From Stephanodiscus triporus (lineage: Eukaryota > Bacillariophyta > Thalassiosirophyceae > Thalassiosirales > Thalassiosiraceae): 12,992 nt of DNA. The notes beneath the pieces are model-generated. The model was not told where the DNA came from. It ran no database searches and saw only the letters and a program-made list of their open reading frames with translations. Of the stretch, positions 1-7,800 are shown one piece after another (the stretch's first letter is position 1; the number at the start of each line of letters is the position of its first letter). A program made the position numbers and the translations under genes. The DNA is taken from the NCBI GenBank assembly GCA_036939755.1, contig JALLAZ010000657.1, positions 1 through 12,992 of the forward strand, written 5' to 3'.

Positions 1-359
1 CAAAGTCAAAAATCATCATTTTTTGATGGGTTTTTCGGTTTGCCGCGCCCGAACGTACAACTCTCGAAAAGACGCAGACTCGCAAGTATTATGTGAGCTC
101 GCAGATATCAAAATCTGGGACACTCTGTTGTGACAAGTCATCGCAAATGCCTTTTGAAGCGTGTATGAAAAAAAAAATGACTCCCGGATGTCAAAGCCTG
201 GAGACAAATTTCGACGCGAAGAATAATAAAATTGCACAGACTCTGCAACACATTCGATGGCACTTTCAGTTCTCCCTCAATAAGTGACGACACTTTCACT
301 GGATAGTGACAACACTGTGAACTCTACATTCATTGGGCAATTAAATATACGCTTCGAAT
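1..359. other. Intergenic region upstream of the metalloprotease gene
   Basis: No convincing gene was found here. A 73-codon minus-strand frame (16-237) exists but has no recognisable motif and an ordinary, unbiased composition. Near the left edge, CAAAAAT (7-13) and ATTTTTTG (18-25) form a small A/T-rich dyad. Close to the gene there is a near-direct repeat (283-294 and 305-316), an inverted CCAAT-like ATTGG (about 332-336) and a TATA-like TTAAATATA (341-349). The last lies only 10 to 20 bp before the chosen ATG, which is too close for a standard TATA box with this start codon. The interval presumably contains the promoter of the gene at 360; this is inferred from position only. Confidence 0.4.
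283..316 (+). repeat. Short near-direct repeat in the metalloprotease upstream region
   Basis: AGTGACGACACT at 283-294 recurs as AGTGACAACACT at 305-316 (11 of 12 bases, 22 bp apart). CACTTTCAGT at 261-270 and CACTTTCACT at 291-300 form a second interleaved pair. These sit 45 to 100 bp before the start codon and could be paired regulatory sites, but no known factor is assigned. Confidence 0.3.
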
Positions 360-1578
360 ATGGTATGGTACTGCGGTAATAAAAAGGTCGAGCCAGCGGG
401 CTCGTCGCTCATCTCCTCCATCGATGACAGCGAGGCCGGCGAATGTCCTACGCCCCCCGTCGAGAAGAAGAGTAGGAAATCCTCCCAAACTGCGACGAAA
501 ACGAAGAAGAACACGCGCTGCGCCGACCGATACGACCGGGAAGTAACATGCGTGAACATGGCCCTCGTCACACTCATCGTCCTCATGATCACGAGCTTTC
601 TCACTTGGAAGTATGGACTCAAAGAGCCGCAGAATTGGGAGGAGGCTCAGGAGGGTTTCCAGGACATTTGGGCGGTGACGAGCGACCTTTGGACGGAGAG
701 GGACATCGGTAGCTTCCTGGACGTCCTTAACGGACGCGACAACGAGGGCTACGATCCCTTGCTCCGGCAAGCTGTGCCTTGGGACAACGACTACATCGAA
801 AGAGACAATGGCGGTCTGCACCTGACGTTGCAGAACGCGCTGGATGACACGTGGCAGGCGGAATTCGAGATCGCAGTTGACGACTGGCGGGAGAGCGACG
901 CGCTGCAATTGACGACCGAGAGGGTCACAGTGGATAACAATTGCAATACGGTCGACGGGGTCATAGTAGTGTGCAACGCCAACTTCGGCGACACGGGATG
1001 GGTCGGGATCAACGAGAGGTCCTATAGGAGGGGTTTCATTGTGTCGAGCGTCGTCAAGATGAATGAGTATTACCTGGGGGATGCCGATTTCGGCCACCGG
1101 AGGTACGTCATGTGCCACGAGATCGGACACGGTGAGTAGGTGTGCGATTATTTTTTTTAGCCAACAGTCCCTTCTCTCACCATCGTGCGGCCATTTATCA
1201 CGCCCGTTTCGCCTTATTGCTCAGGACTCGGGTTACCGCACACGGATGAAAATCCCGACAACGCTGACTTGGGAAACTGCTTAGGTGAGTCCTTCGGCCC
1301 TCTCGTTGAGGTTTTACTCTTTTCTACGATACTTCATTATCCTTTCTTTCAATTCTATCTAAACAACGCGAACCTAACAACGAACTTGAATTTTCCCTTT
1401 CTTTTTTCCTTTTTCCTGTGTGGCCATGTGTGTAGATTACACTTTCAATCCAGACGCTAACATGCTTCCCGGGGACGTCAACATGGCCAAGCTTCGCGGG
1501 ATGTATCTCACAAGGATTTTTAGGAGAGTCAAGGAAGATGGGATCGTGGTGGAAACGACTCAATTGCTCAGGCGATGA
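360..1578 (+). CDS. Membrane-anchored zinc metalloprotease (metzincin-type HExxHxxGxxH), three exons
   Basis: Predicted zinc endopeptidase with a type II membrane topology. My model has exons 360-1131, 1225-1284 and 1436-1578, joined across GTGAGT...TCAG and GTGAGT...TGTAG introns (93 and 151 bp). The spliced frame is 324 residues. Residues 1-65 are charged and Lys/Ser/Thr-rich, with a basic stretch at about 37-50. Residues 66-82 are a hydrophobic signal anchor. The catalytic domain follows: an AL.L segment near 181, VDNNC...VIVVCNANFGDTGW near 191-214, then HEIGHGLGLPHTDE with zinc ligands His253, His257 and His263 and catalytic Glu254. The downstream NADLGNCLDYTFNP block is where this family carries its Met-turn, usually CMDY; here the Met is Leu. 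The ATG at 360 opens the only frame that includes the anchor. The substrate cannot be told from sequence. The family call is strong and the exon model is well supported because it restores the full motif. Confidence 0.85.
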
Positions 1579-1701
1579 GGAGCGACGATGAGTCGTATTT
1601 TATCACCAAAGATCTGTCTATCAGTATTAGCATTTCTATATTTCTATTGTACATTGCAATATCAAATCGACTTACTACTCAAATTGTCTCTGAGCATCAA
1701 A

Positions 1702-1937
1702 TCAGGGTCGAGCCGGGAAGAGTGATCTCTGTCGCGTCTGGGAGCTGTTCTCGGGCTCTTTGGGGTTCATGGCGGCGGTGGTCCGGGCAACTGCATCGTA
1801 GGCGTTTGCGGCGATCATTCCGGCGACGACGCGACATCAGCTGCGGTTTGAACTGCCAAGACGACGACGACCACGAAGAAGAAGAACAAGTGCAGGGTCG
1901 TGCCGAGAAGAGCAAACTTTCTTGGGCCTGATTGCAT
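1702..1937 (-). pseudogene. Possible small secreted-protein gene, split by a frameshift
   Basis: Unrecognised and weakly supported. On the minus strand, an ATG at 1937 opens a 40-residue frame that looks like a signal peptide: a short basic start (RK at positions 6-7), about 20 hydrophobic residues including FFFFVVVVVL, then QTAADVA. It ends in TGA at 1817-1815. That stop overlaps by four bases (ATGA) a second ATG at 1818, which opens a 38-residue frame of normal-looking composition ending at 1702. One inserted or lost base would join them into a secreted protein of about 78 residues. The hydrophobic run comes from a GAC/GAA-type low-complexity tract, so chance is a serious alternative. In-frame codons also extend upstream to 2012. 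Confidence 0.2.
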
Positions 1938-2030
1938 CCTCGTTCGTAGGGAATGGAGATGCGGTGACCCAAACAAATGAACGTGACTTTGATTATGGCG
2001 AAGTCGTAACAATCTGGGATATTCCAGTCT

Positions 2031-2520
2031 TTAGTGCTTTAGAATCATTCTATTGAGTAATTTATCCAGGAATACTTCTTGTGGACTGTCTTGGACAATC
2101 TGATCGAGGGCCTTTGTATCGGCTAGCCTGACCGCGTCGCTAAGTCCAGTCCTATTCCTATCAAATGCAGCTGGGACTCCGACAAAATTATAAACAGCAC
2201 CGCTAAGCATTTTCCATCTTGAACCCACTTGCTAATATGCCATTAAACCACTCTGGATAATAGTTTTGGTTGACATGTGTTAGTTTGGTCGTGGTATTTT
2301 CAAAATCAGTTAGGGATTGCGGAGAACCGGGTTCAGTGATAGGTGAAAGACTTCGAGGAATCTGTGGCGGTGGCATATCACTGACACCAGCAGAACTCTA
2401 TCGGCAGAGGTTCACTCTGTTATTTGGAGTCTCAGCTGGAGAATTCTGGCGGGAGAATCTCGGTTTTTAAATTTAGGACTCTGCGAATAAAATCAGCGAC
2501 CCGAGAAGTGGGAGTGTCAT
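2031..2520 (-). pseudogene. Degenerate or multi-exon minus-strand coding relic, unrecognised
   Basis: Two minus-strand frames of protein-like composition lie end to end. The first has an ATG at 2376, runs to TAG at 2205-2203 (57 residues), includes NQNYYPEWFNGILASGFK, and reads back in frame through TAG at 2400 to an ATG at 2520 with a signal-like MTLPLLGSLILFA. The second is in another frame, 2228 to 2031 (about 65 codons), with LSGAVYNFVGVPAAFD and ending LLNRMILKH. The two overlap by 26 bp at 2203-2228, the pattern expected if one coding sequence suffered a frameshift plus stop codons. Introns are an alternative: GATAG at 2402-2398 could be an acceptor. I do not recognise the family. There is no ATG at 2228; the codon there is GTG, and the first ATG in that frame is six codons further in. 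Confidence 0.3.
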
Positions 2521-2700
2521 TGTTTTTTGAGGCCGACCCGATCAAATCGATTCGACCCCGCCCGTCCATTGTCTAGGAAATAAGCAAACAAAAGCAATGA
2601 GTCAACAATTGGATCAATGGAAAGGTGAGTTGGCTTGGCAGTCGGGGAATTTGCGATTCCTCGGCGCGGAGCTATCGCGAATGGCGCGACGAGACGAAAC

Positions 2701-2739
2701 CTCATTCATTCATTCATCATTCATTCACTCATTCATTCT
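2701..2739 (+). repeat. TCAT/ATTC tetranucleotide microsatellite
   Basis: Imperfect TCAT repeat, interrupted by CATCAT and CACTCA, ending 17 bp before the start codon of the next gene. The frame of that gene stays open through it (reading FIHSSFIHSF), but this is more likely untranslated leader than protein. Length variation between strains is expected for this type of repeat. Confidence 0.85.
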
Positions 2740-2755
2740 TTATTCGTTGGCGGTG

Positions 2756-4738
2756 ATGGAGACAGAGGAGGAGGGCCTCATTGACAAAGCAAGAACATTG
2801 CTCATTGGTCCTCTCCAGGCATTACTTGAGAAGAACGGCCATAATCTGCGTGGCATTGTCAAAGCACTCGATGACATCTTCTCGGGCCCTGAACAAGATA
2901 GGGAAGATCTATTACACGCACTCTGCGATGTGCTCGTGGCTGATTATAAAATGGAGATCGACTACGATGATCGCTCTTTTACCTCCTTCTATGATGCGAT
3001 TGATTCCATAGATGATGAAGGACCATGTGTCGTCCAACATTTCAAACGTCAAACACACAAACTTCTATCCCTCGTCTATAATCACTTTAATGAACAGTGG
3101 GTAAAATCAGAACTCGATTCATCTCCCAAATCATTGAGGTACGCGGAAGTGTTACGTCAAATGACGGAGAGTATGCCGAATTCCTCTCGAGAAGAGATTG
3201 TTAAAGCGGTATATAATGTCATCAAAGATGAGGGTGAAATCTATGCCGAGGGAGAGATCAATGCAGCCGATGATGATCAATCGGCCACTAAGGAACACAT
3301 CGGGTCAGTAGGAGACGTACCAGTGGCAATGAAGGTACTACTACGTCATCAATACGAGAACGGCGTTTTATGGAGCAAACATTGTCTTGGCGAGTTTGAG
3401 TATGCAACGACTATAGTTGTGAGTAGCTTCGCTGTTTGCGATGCTTATGGTGACTACATTGTACCAAAGAACGCACATAAGGAAGGCTTTTGTAAACCCA
3501 ACCATTCAATGCGTACGGTCATGTCAATGTTTCGAAAATGTTCTGGCACTATATTTGTTGACCTCTTTCCGGGAGCTCATGAAGCATCGGCATTCGACAA
3601 TGGTGTGCCACCTGAATTGGTTGGACCAGGAGCCCTGCATGCCAAAGCAATCCTAGATTTGAGAATGACGAGAGTAGTCGCACTTGGAGCTTACGTCAAT
3701 GATGCTCTCGTGTTGGCAGCCAAGAGTGCTTATCCCAATGCTAATATTGAACACTTGCCACATCCGGCATGTATGTCAATCTATCTTTGTGGTGCAAGAA
3801 CCGCAGAACTGGTAGCTGCATTATATGACAAGGAATTTGGTACGAGTACGCAAACTGGCAGCTTCGTGGGTCGATTGCTCATGGATTCTCGTTTTGAATC
3901 CTATCCTGGTGGAAAGAAAGGTCCCTTGTTTGCGATTATTTTCGAACGTTATTTGGAGACAAGTTCCAATAACGCAAGACACGTTGTTCATCACTTAGTT
4001 GCCGCCTTGTGTACAGAATTAGGTATCAAAAGCGACGAGGACGCAGCAACGTACCTGCGGGTGAATGGCTATAAAATCCATCCAATGCAGACACGTACAC
4101 ATATGTACATCCTCATTTGTGCCAGGAAAGGTGGCAAGTCTGGTCACAAAGCAGCTGTGGTGAGCACTGCCAACCGTGTGATGGAGGAAACTGGTGTGCG
4201 TCCGTCTCTCGAGGAGGCGGCTAGTTTGTTTGCAAGGTCTGGTGGCAAGTCTGGTCACAAAGCAGCTGTGGTGAGCACTGCCAACCGTGTGAAGAACGAA
4301 ACCAGAGTGCGGCCATCAGATGAGGAGGCCACTAAGTTGTTTACCGCGACGGCTGGCGCTGCATCTCTTGGCAAGCGAAGGAAAAACGATTCTGAATGGT
4401 ATGTGTTGGTTCCCTTCCCCCCCTCGAAGACTGAGTCTCGTTGCGGAGATACGAAACAGAAGATTGCAGCCCAGTTGGTGACCGATGGCATTGGATACCA
4501 ATTCGGTTCTCTTGCCAATAGATATATGAATAAATGGTGCAAGACGGCATCCGACAACGACTCAAAATCCGTGCTAATCGAACGCTCCGGAAAGAAGTGG
4601 CAGCTAAGCATTGTTAAAAAAAAACCAGAGAATATCCAAGAGGTAGACATGCAGATGTACGCTGATGTTTCAAACGCTCACCGTAGTAAAGACAAGAAAA
4701 GGGCTCACCGTAGTAAAGACAAGAAAAGGAAAGTTTGA
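2756..4738 (+). CDS. Unrecognised 660-residue nuclear-type protein with glycosylase-like middle segment and tandem repeats
   Basis: Single open exon. I start at the ATG at 2756 (GTGATGG); the frame continues back to an ATG at 2597 only by translating a TCAT microsatellite. Seen in the protein: a mostly helical acidic N-terminal third (1-210); a mixed alpha/beta segment (218-342) with ATTIVVSSFAV, TIFVDLFPG, RVVALGAYVNDAL and IEHLPHPAC; two 37-residue repeats (459-495 and 496-532), each starting GGKSGHKAAVVSTANRV; a basic region with SGKKWQLSIVKKK near 611-623; and a C-terminus with AHRSKDKKR twice, then KV, ending like a classical nuclear-localisation signal. The order of strands with an ALG turn and a terminal HP motif resembles the uracil-DNA glycosylase superfamily (VALGK...HPS), which would make it a DNA-binding nuclear protein. 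That is inference from layout; key catalytic residues are not clear. It converges on separase, 130 bp from its stop. Confidence 0.8.
   Translation: METEEEGLIDKARTLLIGPLQALLEKNGHNLRGIVKALDDIFSGPEQDREDLLHALCDVLVADYKMEIDYDDRSFTSFYDAIDSIDDEGPCVVQHFKRQTHKLLSLVYNHFNEQWVKSELDSSPKSLRYAEVLRQMTESMPNSSREEIVKAVYNVIKDEGEIYAEGEINAADDDQSATKEHIGSVGDVPVAMKVLLRHQYENGVLWSKHCLGEFEYATTIVVSSFAVCDAYGDYIVPKNAHKEGFCKPNHSMRTVMSMFRKCSGTIFVDLFPGAHEASAFDNGVPPELVGPGALHAKAILDLRMTRVVALGAYVNDALVLAAKSAYPNANIEHLPHPACMSIYLCGARTAELVAALYDKEFGTSTQTGSFVGRLLMDSRFESYPGGKKGPLFAIIFERYLETSSNNARHVVHHLVAALCTELGIKSDEDAATYLRVNGYKIHPMQTRTHMYILICARKGGKSGHKAAVVSTANRVMEETGVRPSLEEAASLFARSGGKSGHKAAVVSTANRVKNETRVRPSDEEATKLFTATAGAASLGKRRKNDSEWYVLVPFPPSKTESRCGDTKQKIAAQLVTDGIGYQFGSLANRYMNKWCKTASDNDSKSVLIERSGKKWQLSIVKKKPENIQEVDMQMYADVSNAHRSKDKKRAHRSKDKKRKV
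4130..4351 (+). repeat. Two tandem 111-bp coding repeats (37 residues each)
   Basis: Units start at 4130 and 4241. Their first 52 bases (4130-4181 and 4241-4292) are identical, synonymous positions included; the rest has drifted. At protein level 28 of 37 residues match. Units begin GGKSGHKAAVV and end in an E-rich helix followed by LF. The sharp boundary between identical and diverged parts suggests a recent duplication or gene conversion limited to the 5' part. Confidence 0.95.
4676..4729 (+). repeat. Perfect 27-bp tandem duplication encoding AHRSKDKKR twice
   Basis: Bases 4676-4702 and 4703-4729 are identical and in frame, each giving AHRSKDKKR. With the last codons the protein ends KDKKRKV, close to the well-known PKKKRKV nuclear-localisation type. 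Perfect identity points to a very recent slip, or to a length polymorphism. Confidence 0.95.
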
Positions 4739-4868
4739 ATCGACACACTTGCGGCGATGGATCGGATTTATAAACTTCCTGATCACAATGCAAGCCAAAA
4801 AGAACATCTATGATGAATAAGACCATACATAACATTACTAGAATAAGTGATGCAAAACGTTCTCTTAC
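4739..4868. other. 130-bp convergent intergenic gap
   Basis: Stop codons of the plus-strand gene (4738) and of separase (4869, minus) face each other across 130 bp. No canonical AATAAA was seen on either strand. GATGAATAAG on the plus strand and TTTATAAA near 4767 are the only A/T-rich candidates. The two 3' untranslated regions probably overlap. Confidence 0.6.
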
Positions 4869-7800
4869 CTAAATACCACGCTGCCGATTGTATACTATCA
4901 CAGGCAATCCGTAACACACTGGTGCACTGCCGACAATGAAGCGTAGCTTGCACGCCCTCCTTGCATAGGCAACGCACTTTGCAAGACTGAACTCTGCATG
5001 AATTCGAAAAAAATCTCCCATTAATGTGAGGCAGTATCTAGGATGAAAAAAAAAGAACGTGGTTTGGTGTGAGTGAGCAAGCATAGAAAGAATCCAACTC
5101 ATGACAAAGCAACAAGAAGATGTACCTATCAATATCTCGGTCAGTGACATCCCATAAGTTTCCTACGACGCAAGGGGCGCCAGCGTACAGGTAACTCAAA
5201 GCAATTCCCTCGGGCTCATAATGCATGGTGTAATATGCGGTTGAATTATCTTTGGGTGTGTTCACCGATTGCAGCTTGCCACTGCTGCATCCCATCAAAA
5301 CTACCGATGATCGGCATCCTCGTATTCCATCATCTCTTCCTTTCATCAACGCCTCAACTTGAGATCTTGAGAAAGAATTTTCTCCGCCACCATGACCACA
5401 GAATAGATACAAGCCATTTTCTTCAGTTAAGGCTTCAGACATGAATTCGAATGAAGGCAGTCGCCCAGCAACTCCTTCCCATTTCCAGCCATTCTTCGAT
5501 GCCATCGAGTTAAGGGCGGTGCCCAACGTTGATGCCGTCTCTGAAAGGTTGGATTCGGGATCTAAGACGTATTTAACTTTTGTTGGGTCGACAGCTGGCG
5601 GTCCGGCAGTTGAATGAATTGCCTCACTTTCAAGAAGTATTGCAAGAACAAATGGAAGGGATGGGACACGTGTGATAGCTATATTCGACAGCATGTCCAT
5701 GCTTTCCAAAGGAAATCTCTGCAGATGCTCGTCAAGGATGAGTATTGTGCAAGGTTCCCCCAGTTCTACCTGATCACTTTCGCTATTGAATGTACATTTT
5801 GGAGCACCTGTCACTGTGGTGGTTGCTGCACTATTGATCGAATTTGTCTCTTCTTCTGGTTCACTGCTGCCGACATTTTCCATTTCAGATAGAAGCAGAT
5901 GAACCAATTCAGACTTGTTCCTCTTCTTGATTTTGTTTCCTGGGACGCCGCAGGAGACTAGTTTCGACTTGATCGCAGCCACGGTCAGCTTCATGAGATT
6001 CATTTCTTCTGTTTCCTTGTCAAAATCAGGGATTTTCGGAGACTCAACTTTGACTGCCACAAACTTTGATTCTAAGTTCCCTGGCCCTAAATCAGAGCAT
6101 TCGGAGATGTTGTCGTCGAAAACTGAGTTGCTTTGTCTTTCACTACAGAACAAATCATCCGGAAGCAAGCTTTGCTTAATTGGATCATGGCGGAAGTATT
6201 TTCTCTCGGCATGTTGTAGTAGCGTTTGGAGTTCGTCGTCAAAAGAGTGCCTCTCCTTCCACCATTCGCGCCTAGAAGAATTCGCATCGTACTGGTTGTG
6301 TTGAACTTCTTCAGTCATTCCATGGAGTTGATTTTGGCTCCTCTCAATAATTTTATCGAGAGGAAATAGAATATCAGTGTGAATTCCATTCCGTGAGTCA
6401 TCATTGGATATCAACCCAGTGGCCGGAAATATACACGCGGTGGAAATTTTCGTGACCTTTTCTCTACTGCTGCCTAAAGAGGTACGAATCGAAGAGACAA
6501 TGAGTTCGCCAGTCGGACATGTTGCCAGAGTTGATATGTTCCAATTTGTGGGAAGCAAATCTCCTGAATTTAATAGTAAAAGTCCCAATGCTTCAATCCG
6601 TGCATCATAATCAAGAGATTCGTCCTCAAAAGTTTGGAATAATTCTCGTATTCTTCCTCGATCTAATTCATCCCGGACAATGTTCCGCGACGAGCCTCCA
6701 ACGGACATGTGGATCAGTGATGCTGCCGTCAAACCTTTCCCAGCCTTCCCATCTGCTGGACCCGTCACGAGTGCAAGGCACCTCAGAATGTTTTTCGTCA
6801 GGTCGGAGGACGCTGGTGGCGCATTTCTTAGAGCGCATTGAAAGAATTTTCTTGCTTCAAGCGTGGAAGAAGCAGTGGATTCGACACCATTGAAATTAAT
6901 GTTGTGTTGGCTTTCGTCTAGAAAAACAGCATTCCCAGTCCACAGTCCTTGCAGCTCCCCACATTTCCGTGCTGATCTAAGCGCGAAAAGTCCTAGCCGG
7001 TAGTAAGCTTCAGCATTACACATCCCAGAGCTGAATTTGGAGCCTGTGATTTCTTCCAAAAGAGCTATTGACGAATTAGGTAAATCAATACCAATCAGTC
7101 TAGAGCCAATGCTGTGATGAATACGAAGTTTCAAGTCGTCGCAAACTCGTTTTGTGAAGAAGGTCGTGGAAACAATTGAATCCTTATTATCCTGGCCAGC
7201 ATATTGGCTCAGGTCCTTATGAACTCGATCGATGTCGAGCTGAGACTTGATCCTGAAACCAGGGACATGCTGAAATGAGACATCAACTATAAGTGGATTG
7301 GAGAGGTCGAGTCTAATGTGAGAAACGTGATCAAGGTGAAACAAGTGATGTGGCATATACAAACGATGGCAAAACTCACAAGCCAAAACATTTTTAGATT
7401 TGCAAATGATGTGGTTGAGACGCAACGAATCGTCGTCTGAACTAAAATCAAGCGTCGATCCAATATTTTTTATCACGATATGGTGCGATGCGATCGTATC
7501 TGGAGAAGAAGATAGGGATTTTACTTTCATGAGCGAACGAATAAGATGGAGGAAGCACTCGTGACCATCATACCGATCGATCAACTCAATCAAATCCTGC
7601 ATTTCTACTTGTCGAAAAGAGCTGGAGGATAGAATTTGTTGCTTTAAGACAGGCAGCAAAGCGTGATCTTCTGCTTTTCTTCGAATACCTAGTAGACAGA
7701 AAGCACTAGCAAACCGTTCGTAGCACATTGTAAGCATGTCATCGATTTGGATTGCAGTATCATCAAAAGTCATACTATTCAAGCAGCATCGAGAAAGACG

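Larger units (their letters stand above)
1579..2755. other. Intergenic region with possible gene relics
   Basis: This stretch separates two plus-strand genes. The first ~120 bp are A/T-rich and are probably the 3' untranslated region of the metalloprotease. The middle (about 1700-2010) is GC-rich and low in complexity (GAC/GAA trinucleotides), so frames are open on both strands. From 2031 to 2520 the minus strand reads like a broken coding sequence. The last 150 bp, with the TCAT microsatellite, are probably the 5' untranslated region or promoter of the gene at 2756. GGAAAGGTGAGT near 2620-2631 matches a 5' splice site, so a leader intron is possible. Confidence 0.4.

Noticed and set aside
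16..237. 73-codon minus-strand frame at the left edge
   Set aside because: No motif, no start context and no coding-like bias; probably chance.
330..1130. 266-codon minus-strand frame opposite the metalloprotease first exon
   Set aside because: It is long only because the sense strand is GC-rich coding sequence. The sense frame has the zinc motif and the conserved family blocks.
1575..1931. 118-codon plus-strand frame after the metalloprotease, with DDDDHEEEEQ and Arg-rich runs
   Set aside because: Composition follows a GAC/GAA trinucleotide tract. It overlaps the end of the metalloprotease coding region, and its first part is A/T-rich 3' untranslated sequence read through.
2597..2755. N-terminal extension of the unknown protein to residue -53
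   Set aside because: Requires translating a TCAT microsatellite; the ATG at 2756 gives a normal acidic helical start.
4019..4650. Minus-strand open frames of 61 to 131 codons opposite the unknown plus-strand gene
   Set aside because: They mirror the repeats and codon pattern of the strongly supported 660-residue plus-strand frame and have no motif of their own.
4614..4977. Continuation of separase past TAG at 4869 through a further intron (GTAAGA just after the stop)
   Set aside because: The conserved C-terminal separase block is complete before the stop, and the downstream frame is antisense to the neighbouring gene's end.
5235..6893. Several plus-strand frames of 66 to 129 codons across the separase protease region
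   Set aside because: They lie antisense to the conserved catalytic domain and are shadows of it.
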